Of a DNA stretch of 7,609 bases, positions 1 through 6,430 are shown piece by piece (the first letter of the stretch is position 1; each line of letters opens with the position of its first letter). A model generated the notes under the pieces. The model searched no databases. It worked only from the letters and a program-made list of their open reading frames with translations, and had not been told where the DNA came from. Position numbers and translations under genes: made by a program. The stretch covers positions 1-7,609 of the forward strand of contig CALHGI010000659.1 in NCBI GenBank assembly GCA_938029995.1, given 5' to 3'. This stretch comes from an uncultured cyanobacterium (GTDB taxonomy: Bacteria > Cyanobacteriota > Cyanobacteriia > Phormidesmidales > Phormidesmidaceae).

Positions 1-1
1 C

Positions 2-1687
2 TCGATTGATTCCGATGCAGAGGCTGCCACGGGTCAGACGCCCATTATCACCCTGGCTGAAGGCGAGAGCAATCTGACGGTGGATGCGGGATTAGTGGAT
101 ATGCCGCCGCCGCTGCCGCGAGGTTACCTAGGGGGGGCTATCTTTCCTGACCGGGATGATGACGGCTATCGAGATTCTGGAGAGTTCTTCCAGCGGTCTG
201 AAGGCATTAGCGTGACAGTCACCTTAACGGAAGCAGGTCCCGATGGCACCTTTGGAACGGCGGATGACAGCACTGAAACCCAGGTAACGAATTCCTTTAA
301 TAGTTTTGCTTTTAACTCCTTAGAGGCAGGGAATTACACCCTGACTTTCTCTGATTTGCCCACCGGATATCGATTCAGTCCTGCCAATGTTGGTAACGAT
401 GAGACCCGTGATTCGGATGCGGATCCAGCCACAGGAACAACGGAAGTCATCACCCTAAATGAGGCTGAGTCTATTTCAAATATTGGCGTTGGCCTGCATC
501 AGTTTTTCATGCCGGGGCCAGGTGGCGAAAACATTCTTGAGGGGACTCCCAATAATGATGACCTAATAGGGACCAATGGCGATGACCGTTTAATTGGCTT
601 TGTGGGCATTGATATGCTGACGGGCAATGGCGGCAACGACGTGTTTGTTCTCGGTGATGAAAACGGCAGCTTCTATGACCAGAAGGAGTTCCAAGACTTT
701 GCGAAGATAACGGACTTCACCTTGGGTGAAGATACGATTCTATTAACTGGGACCCTGGCAGAGCATAGTTTTCTGGTGGATAGCGGCAATACCTGGATCT
801 TTAAGGATGGGGACTTTGTCGCGAATGTCTTTAACACCGGTGGTCAAGACATTACCAGTGGCCTTGAGTTTTTAGGGGATGATACCCCACCGCCACCACC
901 GCCACCGCCACCGTCGGGGGGCACAGGAGAAATCGGCAACTTTGTGTTCTCTGATGAAGACGAAGATGGTCGCCAGGATGCGGGTGAAGACTTTGGCGTT
1001 GAAGGAGTGACGGTAACCTTAACAGGGGCCGGAGCTGACGGGGTGCTGGGGACCGGTGATGACACCACAGCGACACAGGTAACGGATGGCAATGGCGAGT
1101 ATCTATTTACAAGCCTGGCTACCGGTGATTATGAGGTGACGTTTTCAAACCTGCCAGATGGGTTAGGGTTTAGTCCTGCCAATGGTTACGAAGATTCTAT
1201 TGATTCCGATGCAGACCCTGCCACAGGCACAACTCCCGTGATTACCCTAGCCGACGGCGAGAGCAATCTAACGGTAGATGCGGGATTAGTGGATTTGCCC
1301 TCACCACCACCACCGCCGCCGCCGCCGACCGGGGAGAACGTTATCGAAGGAAGTTCCAATAATGATGACCTAATAGGGACCGATGGCGATGACCGTTTAA
1401 TTGGCTTTGTGGGCATTGATATGCTGACGGGCAATGGCGGCAACGACGTGTTTGTTCTCGGTGATGAAAACGGCAGCTTCTATGATCAGAAGGAGTTCCA
1501 GGACTTTGCAAAGATAACGGACTTCACCTTGGGTGAAGATACGATTCTGCTGACGGGAGGGCTGGCGGACCATAGCTTCTTAGTGGAGAACGGCGACACG
1601 TGGATCTTCAAAAATGGGGACTTTGTTGCGAATGTATTCAATACCGGTGGACAAGATATCACCAGTGGTCTTGAGTTCATTGGTTAA
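2..1687 (+). CDS. SdrD-B-like / RTX modular secreted or surface protein (5' truncated by window edge)
   Basis: The reading frame is open from base 2, so the gene begins left of the window; 561 residues are visible. Module order: the tail of one SdrD-B-like domain (to about base 103), a full SdrD-B-like domain (about 121-505, with D-x-D-x-DG calcium-type loops and a GTADD motif), an RTX block (about 521-877), nine prolines, a second full SdrD-B-like domain (about 925-1297), eight prolines, and a final RTX block (about 1330-1684) ending at TAA. Each RTX block has three GxxGxDxLx-type nonapeptides (GTDGDDRLI, GFVGIDMLT, GNGGNDVFV) followed by a TDFTLGEDTILLTG beta-roll cap typical of cyanobacterial calcium-binding proteins. 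Members of these families are usually exported, often by type I secretion through a C-terminal signal, and act as adhesins or surface-layer proteins. No transporter gene is visible here. The module assignment is firm; the cellular role is inferred. Confidence 0.9.
   Translation, partial: SIDSDAEAATGQTPIITLAEGESNLTVDAGLVDMPPPLPRGYLGGAIFPDRDDDGYRDSGEFFQRSEGISVTVTLTEAGPDGTFGTADDSTETQVTNSFNSFAFNSLEAGNYTLTFSDLPTGYRFSPANVGNDETRDSDADPATGTTEVITLNEAESISNIGVGLHQFFMPGPGGENILEGTPNNDDLIGTNGDDRLIGFVGIDMLTGNGGNDVFVLGDENGSFYDQKEFQDFAKITDFTLGEDTILLTGTLAEHSFLVDSGNTWIFKDGDFVANVFNTGGQDITSGLEFLGDDTPPPPPPPPPSGGTGEIGNFVFSDEDEDGRQDAGEDFGVEGVTVTLTGAGADGVLGTGDDTTATQVTDGNGEYLFTSLATGDYEVTFSNLPDGLGFSPANGYEDSIDSDADPATGTTPVITLADGESNLTVDAGLVDLPSPPPPPPPPTGENVIEGSSNNDDLIGTDGDDRLIGFVGIDMLTGNGGNDVFVLGDENGSFYDQKEFQDFAKITDFTLGEDTILLTGGLADHSFLVENGDTWIFKNGDFVANVFNTGGQDITSGLEFIG
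551..757 (+). repeat. RTX block, copy 1 of a near-identical intragenic direct repeat
   Basis: This stretch repeats at 1358-1564, an offset of 807 bases (269 codons), with only a handful of substitutions. Bases 576-678 (103 bases) match 1383-1485 exactly by eye, and 551-574 also match exactly. Most of the differences are synonymous; position 575 changes Asn to Asp. Confidence 0.9.
887..913 (+). repeat. CCA/CCG proline-linker microsatellite
   Basis: Nine consecutive proline codons alternating CCA and CCG join the first RTX block to the next SdrD-B-like domain. The unit is a multiple of three, so slippage would change linker length without breaking the frame. Confidence 0.85.
1304..1327 (+). 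repeat. CCA then CCG proline-linker microsatellite
   Basis: Eight proline codons, three CCA followed by five CCG, join the last SdrD-B-like domain to the final RTX block. Codon order differs from the 887-913 tract, so the two tracts have expanded or drifted independently. Confidence 0.85.
1358..1564 (+). repeat. RTX block, copy 2 of the intragenic direct repeat
   Basis: Partner of 551-757. The encoded nonapeptides and beta-roll cap are the same. The copies drift apart only after about 1564, where the proteins read TGTLAEHSFLVDSG in copy 1 and TGGLADHSFLVENG in copy 2. Confidence 0.9.
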
Positions 1688-1768
1688 TGTCTGGTTGCTG
1701 TAAACTAACGATGGCCAAAGGCCTAACGATATGAATAGGTTAAGTTTATGCCTTAGGGTATGGACGGT

Positions 1769-1811
1769 AAGTGAGGTTGGTCGTATTAACAACGGCCAAC
1801 CTCACTTTTTT
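1769..1811 (+). terminator. Intrinsic terminator of the Sdr/RTX gene
   Basis: Arms 1769-1784 and 1792-1807 form a 16-bp stem (AAGTGAGGTTGG pairs perfectly, then a U-G wobble, then CGT/ACG) with a 7-base loop. A run of six T starts inside the 3' arm and ends at 1811. It lies 82 bases after the stop at 1687. On the - strand no U-run follows the hairpin, so it probably serves only the + strand gene, although it sits just beyond the end of the convergent hydrolase gene. Confidence 0.85.
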
Positions 1812-1814
1812 GAT

Positions 1815-2552
1815 TCATGCAGTCTTTAATGGATGTACGCTGGTTCTTCCGCTAATTGTATCCACCATCAATACGCCCTCTGACTCACGATTCATTTGCA
1901 TGAGCAACTTCCCTCGATTGCTCCAGGCTGCTGACTGGCCAACACTGATAAAGTTGTCGCAGGGGCCTACGGCATCAGACATAATCACATACATGTTGTG
2001 TTTACGAGCGATGGTAGGGTAGTGCAACATGGCTTTAGCCATGCCACCTGCTGGTTTAGCGACGCTAGCAAGATAGACATCTGCTCCCAGATGGGCGGCG
2101 TTTTCAGCATGGTTGGGCTGTAGTGATTCATAACAGATCGCTGGGGCTAGCTTGTGGGCCGCTGTTTCCAATATCAACTGTCTATCTCCAGGCACGAAGA
2201 AAGGTAGTTCATCATTATGGAGTTGTCGTTTGGCATAGCTACGACAAGGTGTCATCGGGGTGAACCAAACCATACCAATCTGTACATTAGATGCTAGAGA
2301 AATGGGTAAACCTATCCCGATGATAATGTTGTGCGCATTGCTGCACTGCTGGAAAATATCAAGGCGGCCATCAGTTTTATCGGTGACCAACGACTGTGCG
2401 AGTGTTGGCTCATAACCTATGAGTGATAACTCTGGGAAGAAAACCAAGTCAGCATCTTGGTCAACAGCAACTTGAATAAAGTTTAAATGCCAAGCGACAT
2501 TTGACAGGATATCCCCTGGGATAGGTTGAAGTTGAACAGCACCAATTTTCAT
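1815..2552 (-). CDS. Carbon-nitrogen hydrolase (nitrilase superfamily)
   Basis: The 245-residue protein starts MKIGAVQLQP, the usual first beta strand of nitrilase-fold enzymes. The Glu-Lys-Cys catalytic set is present: Glu41 in FFPELSLIGY, Lys108 in SYAKRQLHNDE (with the second conserved glutamate at 115), and Cys140 in PAICYESLQ. These enzymes hydrolyse nitriles or amides through a cysteine thioester and act in the cytoplasm. The substrate cannot be read from the sequence; an amidase or N-carbamoyl amidase role is as likely as true nitrilase activity. There is no signal peptide. The ATG at 2550-2552 follows a purine run (GGAAAAAGAAA on the coding strand). It is the last of three - strand genes, 81 bases after its neighbour, and converges on the Sdr/RTX gene. 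Confidence 0.92.
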   Translation of the reverse strand: MKIGAVQLQPIPGDILSNVAWHLNFIQVAVDQDADLVFFPELSLIGYEPTLAQSLVTDKTDGRLDIFQQCSNAHNIIIGIGLPISLASNVQIGMVWFTPMTPCRSYAKRQLHNDELPFFVPGDRQLILETAAHKLAPAICYESLQPNHAENAAHLGADVYLASVAKPAGGMAKAMLHYPTIARKHNMYVIMSDAVGPCDNFISVGQSAAWSNRGKLLMQMNRESEGVLMVDTISGRTSVHPLKTA

Positions 2553-2590
2553 AGTGGGTTTCTTTTTCCAACAGTGCTGCCTAGGCTAGC

Positions 2591-2636
2591 TAACAACCCC
2601 ATGCGTTAAATCATGGCAAATAACGTTAGGTTGTTA
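2591..2636. repeat. Inverted repeat overlapping the stop of the orphan gene
   Basis: TAACAACC at 2591-2598 pairs with GGTTGTTA at 2629-2636, and CCATG/CATGG (2599-2603 and 2612-2616) can pair inside. The TAA stop of the - strand gene is part of the outer arm. No U-run follows, so it is a poor intrinsic terminator; it could be an mRNA stability or processing hairpin between the two genes. Confidence 0.5.
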
Positions 2637-3107
2637 TATGCATTTTCGTAATTCACCATCTGGCTTGGCCAGATGTAAATCATATCCGTTTTCATCCAGT
2701 GCGTTGAATATTTCAAGCCATGGACCACCCAAGTCGATGACTAATCGAGTCCAGATTGCCATGGCATGAGACTCAAGGGGCAAGGGGCTACGACCCAGGG
2801 ACACACTGTGAATTTTATGGCCGATGGCGGCATGAAGTTGGGTAATACCGTTTGACTTCCACCGTGTCGCTACGTTTTCGATAGAGAACGGAAGTGACGT
2901 ATCATTTGACAGCCATAGGTCGTCGAACCGTGACCATGAAACTGATACCAGGCTATGGTCAGTGCAGTAAATGCGCAGCGGCAGATCGGGCCAATCATCC
3001 CACGTGCCATCGTCATAAAGAATCTCCGCAGTTTCGAAGCGTTGAATGGTCTTACCAATGAGCGGAGCCCAGGCTTCACGAATTGCGTTGATCTTGTTTT
3101 CAATCAT
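2634..3107 (-). CDS. Hypothetical protein, 157 aa, family not recognised
   Basis: I do not recognise this protein. It is soluble-looking, has no signal peptide or membrane segment, and is rich in tryptophan and acidic residues: DDGTWDDWPDLPLRI near the N-terminus, SVSWSRFDDLWL in the middle, and a C-terminal half containing VIDLGGPWLEIFNALDENG. The alternation of short strands and W/D motifs resembles small globular domains of unknown function, but I can assign none. The chosen start is the ATG at 3105-3107; a GTG at 3123-3125 would add six residues (MLWAPT), and neither has a clear ribosome-binding site. It lies between the phosphatase and the hydrolase on the same strand, so co-transcription is possible. 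Sustained length and sensible composition support a real gene. Confidence 0.75.
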   Translation of the reverse strand: MIENKINAIREAWAPLIGKTIQRFETAEILYDDGTWDDWPDLPLRIYCTDHSLVSVSWSRFDDLWLSNDTSLPFSIENVATRWKSNGITQLHAAIGHKIHSVSLGRSPLPLESHAMAIWTRLVIDLGGPWLEIFNALDENGYDLHLAKPDGELRKCI

Positions 3108-3169
3108 GGTTGGAGCCCATAACACAAACGGCCAGTACCTAAAACTGAAGTAGCTAGAGCTTTGCCCCC

Positions 3170-4099
3170 TTAAATATGAGCGTGATCAAATACGGCATTG
3201 TCTGTGCCAATGGCGTGAATACTCATGTGATCAGAGTAAACATCAAACAGGGTAAAACCCAGATTCGAGCTGGCATAGGCTGTCCATGGAGAACTTCCCA
3301 CCGAGCGCAGCTTTGCCCCATTCCCAGACGTGATATAGGTGGTGCCATCCAGGGGCTGGGTTCTTTCATAATGGTGGTCATGGCCGTTGAGATACAGCTG
3401 CACACCATGGTCTTTAAAGATGGGTTGGAGGTCCTTAATTAGCCCAGGGTCTGAACCATGACGCCCCGAAGAATATATGGTGTGATGGGCAAAAACAACC
3501 TTCCAGGTGGCGGTGGATTCGCTTAGTTCTTCTCTCAGCCACTGTAGTTGGCTAAGCCAATCTGTTTTTTGCCTTAGATACGTCTGGTTGGTATCTAAGG
3601 CAAAAAACTGCACCGGTCCCTGGGTAAAGGTGTAGTACCTAGCGGGCATGTTGTAACCAGGGTAAGCGACTTGGTCGTTACCTTGGTGGGTGCGAAAGTC
3701 ATGGTTACCTAAGGCGGCACGAAACTCCACCTGATTAGCTAGGAGCGGTGCATAGGGGCGCTCAAAGGCTCGACTAATTTTGCCGATTTCACCGTTGTTA
3801 TAAATATTGTCCCCCAGCATCAAGACCAAGGGAAATGCTGCTGATTGCCAATGGGTTTCCATGGCTTGGGCAACGGCATACTGGCCCGCTTGTCCCGTGC
3901 CCACGTCGCCAATGACCACAAACCGTAGGAGCACATCGGTCGGATTGGAGACATAGGTGAGCTGGGCCGTGGACGTTAGCTCTGGAGGAGATTTACGGGA
4001 TACAAAGTGAGCTATTCCTAATGCCGTGGCTGCACTACTTAACCCCGCAAACACAAATAGTCGTCGTTTCAAGATGGGCGCCCCCGCGAAAGTCGACAT
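3170..4099 (-). CDS. Tat-exported purple-acid-phosphatase-type metallophosphoesterase
   Basis: The protein has 309 residues. The N-terminus carries a twin-arginine signal (KRRLFVF, Arg12-Arg13) followed by a hydrophobic stretch to about residue 33, so export of the folded enzyme is predicted. All five metal-ligand motifs of purple acid phosphatases are present in order: GDVG 64-67, GDNIY 96-100, GNHD 131-134, VFAH 202-205 and GHDH 239-242. The expected ligands are Asp65, Asp97, Tyr100, Asn132, His205, His240 and His242; Tyr100 is the iron-binding tyrosine that distinguishes this group from other calcineurin-like phosphatases. Length matches the small, single-domain (mammalian-type) class. The likely role is release of phosphate from organic monoesters outside the cytoplasm. 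The ATG at 4097-4099 is the only start that keeps the Tat signal; no clear Shine-Dalgarno is visible. It is the first gene of the - strand group. Confidence 0.9.
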   Translation of the reverse strand: MSTFAGAPILKRRLFVFAGLSSAATALGIAHFVSRKSPPELTSTAQLTYVSNPTDVLLRFVVIGDVGTGQAGQYAVAQAMETHWQSAAFPLVLMLGDNIYNNGEIGKISRAFERPYAPLLANQVEFRAALGNHDFRTHQGNDQVAYPGYNMPARYYTFTQGPVQFFALDTNQTYLRQKTDWLSQLQWLREELSESTATWKVVFAHHTIYSSGRHGSDPGLIKDLQPIFKDHGVQLYLNGHDHHYERTQPLDGTTYITSGNGAKLRSVGSSPWTAYASSNLGFTLFDVYSDHMSIHAIGTDNAVFDHAHI

Positions 4100-4199
4100 T
4101 AGTCTAACGGTGATACTTTAACCTACCGGGAAACGGTCTATCCTTTTAGGGAATTAATGGACATTAGTTTTGACTAACACGAGGTCCTAAAGAGTCGCC
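4100..4199. promoter_or_regulatory. Divergent promoter region between phosphatase and VOC gene
   Basis: One hundred bases separate two genes that point away from each other, so promoters for both must lie here or within the neighbouring starts. I see no convincing -35/-10 pair. A GAGG at 4181-4184 and AGAG at 4191-4194 are the only candidate ribosome-binding sites for the + strand gene. Confidence 0.4.
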
Positions 4200-4565
4200 A
4201 TGAATAACCATGAAAAGATAAACTACGTTGAGCTGCCAGCGAAAGATATCCCGGCAACCAAGGCCTTCTTTACCCAGGTTTTTGGTTGGTCCTTTGAGGA
4301 TTTTGGCCCTGACTATACGGCCTTTGAAAATCAAGGTTTAGATGGTGGATTCTTTAGATCTGACCTCCTCTCGTCCCCTAAAACCGGGGGAGCGCTGATT
4401 GTTTTCTACAGTCATGATTTAGAAGCCACCCAGGCAAAAATTGTGGCGGCGGGCGGTACGATTGTCGAACCGGTATTTCCGTTTCCTGGAGGGCGTCGAT
4501 TTCACTTTACTGAGCCCAGTGGGAATGAGTTTGCCGTATGGTCAGATCTTATGCATAACCCATAG
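4200..4565 (+). CDS. VOC-fold (glyoxalase/bleomycin-resistance-like) protein
   Basis: This 121-residue protein has the length and pattern of a single VOC unit made of two beta-alpha-beta-beta-beta modules. Module 1 begins INYVELPAKDIPATKAFFTQVFGW, the classic strand plus helix ending in FGW. Module 2 contains LEATQAKIVAAGGTIVEPVF and ends with FHFTEPSGNEFAVW, the family's typical (D/E)P-x-GN-x-(F/L) signature with Glu110 in the usual metal-ligand position. Single-unit members act as dimers, and substrates vary widely (dioxygenases, glyoxalases, drug binders), so no reaction can be named. No signal peptide; cytoplasmic. ATG start. The next gene follows 69 bases later on the same strand. Confidence 0.88.
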   Translation: MNNHEKINYVELPAKDIPATKAFFTQVFGWSFEDFGPDYTAFENQGLDGGFFRSDLLSSPKTGGALIVFYSHDLEATQAKIVAAGGTIVEPVFPFPGGRRFHFTEPSGNEFAVWSDLMHNP

Positions 4566-4634
4566 GTCCTCACCCTTGTTACGGGTGGTTTAGATTTGCG
4601 TCATCAAGATGATGTTTAGAAGAAAGTTCCCGCC

Positions 4635-5510
4635 ATGAGACCGGACTGTAGCCAATACATCGCCTGGGCTAGCATCATTTTTCTGGCAGGCTGTGGTGCG
4701 GAGTTTTCCCCTGCGAATCCAGACAACTTTATCCACCATGATTTTTCCGTTGGGCAGCTCCAGTTTTCTGCCCGGTTTCCCCCAGAGTTGCAACCGATAC
4801 CATCGGAGGTGACAGGGGATGGGGTGGTATTTGCTAACCATGACGGTCGCGATCGCACCATAAATCACCTGGCGCTTTCATCATCAGTCCATGGCCCCAA
4901 GGCTGACGAGTTAGAAGACGAGTTAGAAATGGTGCCCTTAGAAAGTGGCGCTATTTTGGCATATGGTGTTTTCGTCCCTAGGGATGCCGGCTCGGGCGGA
5001 CCTGAGCAGGTATTGAGGGGGAAGCTAACCTTTGGCCCCGATCACATCAGCGTCCAGTGTCACGCCCAAGCAGAATGGCACCCTGAGCCCCAGTGGTGTA
5101 TACCGTTTCTGCACCATATAACCAAGGTAGACCAGCCTAAAATGGCGACCCCCGACCTAATTGAGGCCACCTTGGCGGGTCGGGGGCATGAGGTGAACCA
5201 ACTACTTCAACAGGGCACCGATCCTAACTTGGTCTACAACACCAATACGGCGCTCACCTACGCCGCCCGCGATGGCTTTACAGAGATTGCCCGGGTACTG
5301 ATTGACCATGGAGCCGATGTCAACTGGATTGATGGCGAGGGGGTGACCCCTCTAATTTTGGCATCCTTCAAAAACCATCTTGAGCTGGTGCAATTACTCT
5401 TGAGCCATGGCGCTGATACAACGGTCAAAGACCAATGGGACCGCACAGCCTTAGACTACGCCCTACGCCGGGGTGAGGCCGATCCCATTGTGCAGTTGTT
5501 GCAAGAATAG
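4635..5510 (+). CDS. Probable lipoprotein with C-terminal ankyrin repeats
   Basis: The protein has 291 residues. The N-terminus has a short hydrophobic stretch and a lipobox LAGC at 17-20, with Cys20 as the lipidation site; the n-region has only one positive charge (Arg2), so the signal is weak. Residues about 22-165 form a domain I do not recognise, with Cys142 and Cys155 able to form a disulfide. Ankyrin repeats fill the C-terminus: a degenerate first repeat (174-199), then two clear ones with TALTYAARDGFTEIARVLIDHGADVN (205-230) and TPLILASFKNHLELVQLLLSHGAD (238-261), and a capping repeat 271-290. Ankyrin repeats bind proteins, so a periplasmic scaffold or inhibitor is plausible but unproven. 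The purine run AGAAGAAAG at 4618-4626 sits 8 bases before the ATG. The gene contains the window's only HIP1 octamer. Confidence 0.85.
   Translation: MRPDCSQYIAWASIIFLAGCGAEFSPANPDNFIHHDFSVGQLQFSARFPPELQPIPSEVTGDGVVFANHDGRDRTINHLALSSSVHGPKADELEDELEMVPLESGAILAYGVFVPRDAGSGGPEQVLRGKLTFGPDHISVQCHAQAEWHPEPQWCIPFLHHITKVDQPKMATPDLIEATLAGRGHEVNQLLQQGTDPNLVYNTNTALTYAARDGFTEIARVLIDHGADVNWIDGEGVTPLILASFKNHLELVQLLLSHGADTTVKDQWDRTALDYALRRGEADPIVQLLQE
4849..4856. repeat. HIP1 octamer GCGATCGC
   Basis: This palindrome is strongly over-represented in many cyanobacterial genomes. One copy occurs in the window, inside the ankyrin lipoprotein gene. It supports a cyanobacterial source weakly because a single copy can occur by chance. 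Confidence 0.7.
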
Positions 5511-5619
5511 CTTTGCAAAAGAGAAATAACAATGATCCATATGGCCTGCAAGAATTTTTCCCACCGGGCTGCCATCCCCGGAGACATGCACAAACCTATA
5601 TTTTGTTTTCTTACAGTCC

Positions 5620-5638
5620 GGTAACCATTACGGTTACC
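5620..5638. repeat. Perfect 7-bp inverted repeat upstream of the GIY-YIG-like gene
   Basis: GGTAACC and GGTTACC flank ATTAC. No T-run follows on either strand, so it is not an intrinsic terminator. It lies 37 bases before the chosen ATG and 10 before an alternative TTG start, where it could be a repressor site or a 5' leader hairpin. Confidence 0.55.
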
Positions 5639-5675
5639 CCAGGGAAAATTGGGCCATAATTCAAAACGCCTATTA

Positions 5676-6332
5676 ATGGAGCTAACGCAGGTGAGCCCTG
5701 AAAACGCAGACCCCATCGAGCATCAGAACGTCCCCCAGGCCCATCGGGGGCTTCATGACTTTTTGTATAGCTCAGCCGACGAACATTCCGTAGACCCAAC
5801 GGCGGCCCCTGCCACAGCCCAAACAGTGGATACCCCCATTGCTGTTTCAGACTGGTGTGCGCAACCGCAGAATGCAAAGGTGGCGGGTGTCTATGCGGTG
5901 CTCAATAGCGCTCAGCAAACCCAGTTTGTGAGCTATTCCCGTAATGTGGCCCTGTCGTTGCGCAGCCATGTGACCCAAAAGGGCGAAGATGTTTGTGCCC
6001 TAGTGACGGTGGAGCCCTTCAAGTTTCCCAGACGGGATGCCATGGAACAGCTGCGGGATGAATGGATTGCGGCCCTACCGAGCCCACCACCGGGCAATGT
6101 GGATGGCACCTGGGCCAAAACCATTAAAGATGCAGCGACCCAAGTTATGTCGGAAACAGAGCGAGAAGCCTACGAAGAGAAAAAGCTAAAACTCCGGCGA
6201 GCGATGGCCGATGGCACACTGCAAGCAGAAGCGAAGGCCCAGGCAAATCAGCGCCAAGACTTAGCGGCGGCGATGAATGAAGATAACTGGAGTGCTGTAA
6301 TTCGAGAGCAAACCCAAGAAACCCAGTCCTGA
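5676..6332 (+). CDS. Divergent GIY-YIG nuclease-family protein, probably non-catalytic
   Basis: The protein has 218 residues from the ATG. Residues 1-60 are a low-complexity acidic extension. The core resembles a cyanobacterial GIY-YIG-like family known to me: AGVYAVLNSAQQTQFVSYSRN (70-90) matches the GIY...YIG strands with GVY 71-73, followed by LSLRSH 93-98, MEQLRDEWIA 123-132 with a candidate Glu124, and PPPGN 137-141. When FVSYSRNVALSLRSH is aligned to the classical YIGxxxxxxxRxxxH pattern, Ser94 falls where the catalytic arginine should be and FVS replaces YIG, so nuclease activity is doubtful. Residues 155-215 are charged and helical. Starts are ambiguous: TTG 5649 follows AGGGAAAA, ATG 5676 has no clear site, and GTG 5691 follows GGAG at 5678-5681. 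Family placement is from memory of motif patterns. Confidence 0.72.
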   Translation: MELTQVSPENADPIEHQNVPQAHRGLHDFLYSSADEHSVDPTAAPATAQTVDTPIAVSDWCAQPQNAKVAGVYAVLNSAQQTQFVSYSRNVALSLRSHVTQKGEDVCALVTVEPFKFPRRDAMEQLRDEWIAALPSPPPGNVDGTWAKTIKDAATQVMSETEREAYEEKKLKLRRAMADGTLQAEAKAQANQRQDLAAAMNEDNWSAVIREQTQETQS

Positions 6333-6430
6333 TCGTTCAATATGGCCTTATTGCATGAATAGTTCGACGCGATAGGATCATTGGGACATTGCCTTTAACC
6401 TGCAATGCTGACTCAATACATCATCGTTGC

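Noticed and set aside
844..1092. Long - strand frames opposite the Sdr/RTX gene rich in serine, proline and glycine
   Set aside because: They are antisense shadows of the repeat-coding strand; glycine runs come from reading the proline codon tracts backwards.
1771..2022. 83-residue + strand frame opposite the hydrolase gene
   Set aside because: It overlaps the conserved C-terminal half of the nitrilase-fold protein on the other strand and has no recognisable features.
2584..2640. attC-like site (integron recombination site) at the end of the orphan gene
   Set aside because: ACCTAAC and GTTAGCT resemble R-boxes and the stop lies just outside, but the element is only about 44 bases, the second box breaks the consensus, and there is no integrase or second attC in the window.
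4117..4124. TTTAACCT, a perfect match to one cyanobacterial Pho-box octamer, upstream of the phosphatase
   Set aside because: A Pho box needs two or three such octamers spaced by three bases; the neighbouring positions do not match. The same octamer also occurs at 6394-6401 away from any phosphatase, so chance explains it.
4571..4587. CACCC-GGGTG hairpin after the VOC gene as an intrinsic terminator
   Set aside because: The stem is only 5 bp with a 7-base loop, and the following GTTTAGATTT is not a continuous T-run.
5499..5518. TTGCAA-N8-TTGCAA inverted repeat across the lipoprotein stop as a terminator
   Set aside because: The stem is AT-rich, 6 bp, and followed by A-rich rather than T-rich sequence.
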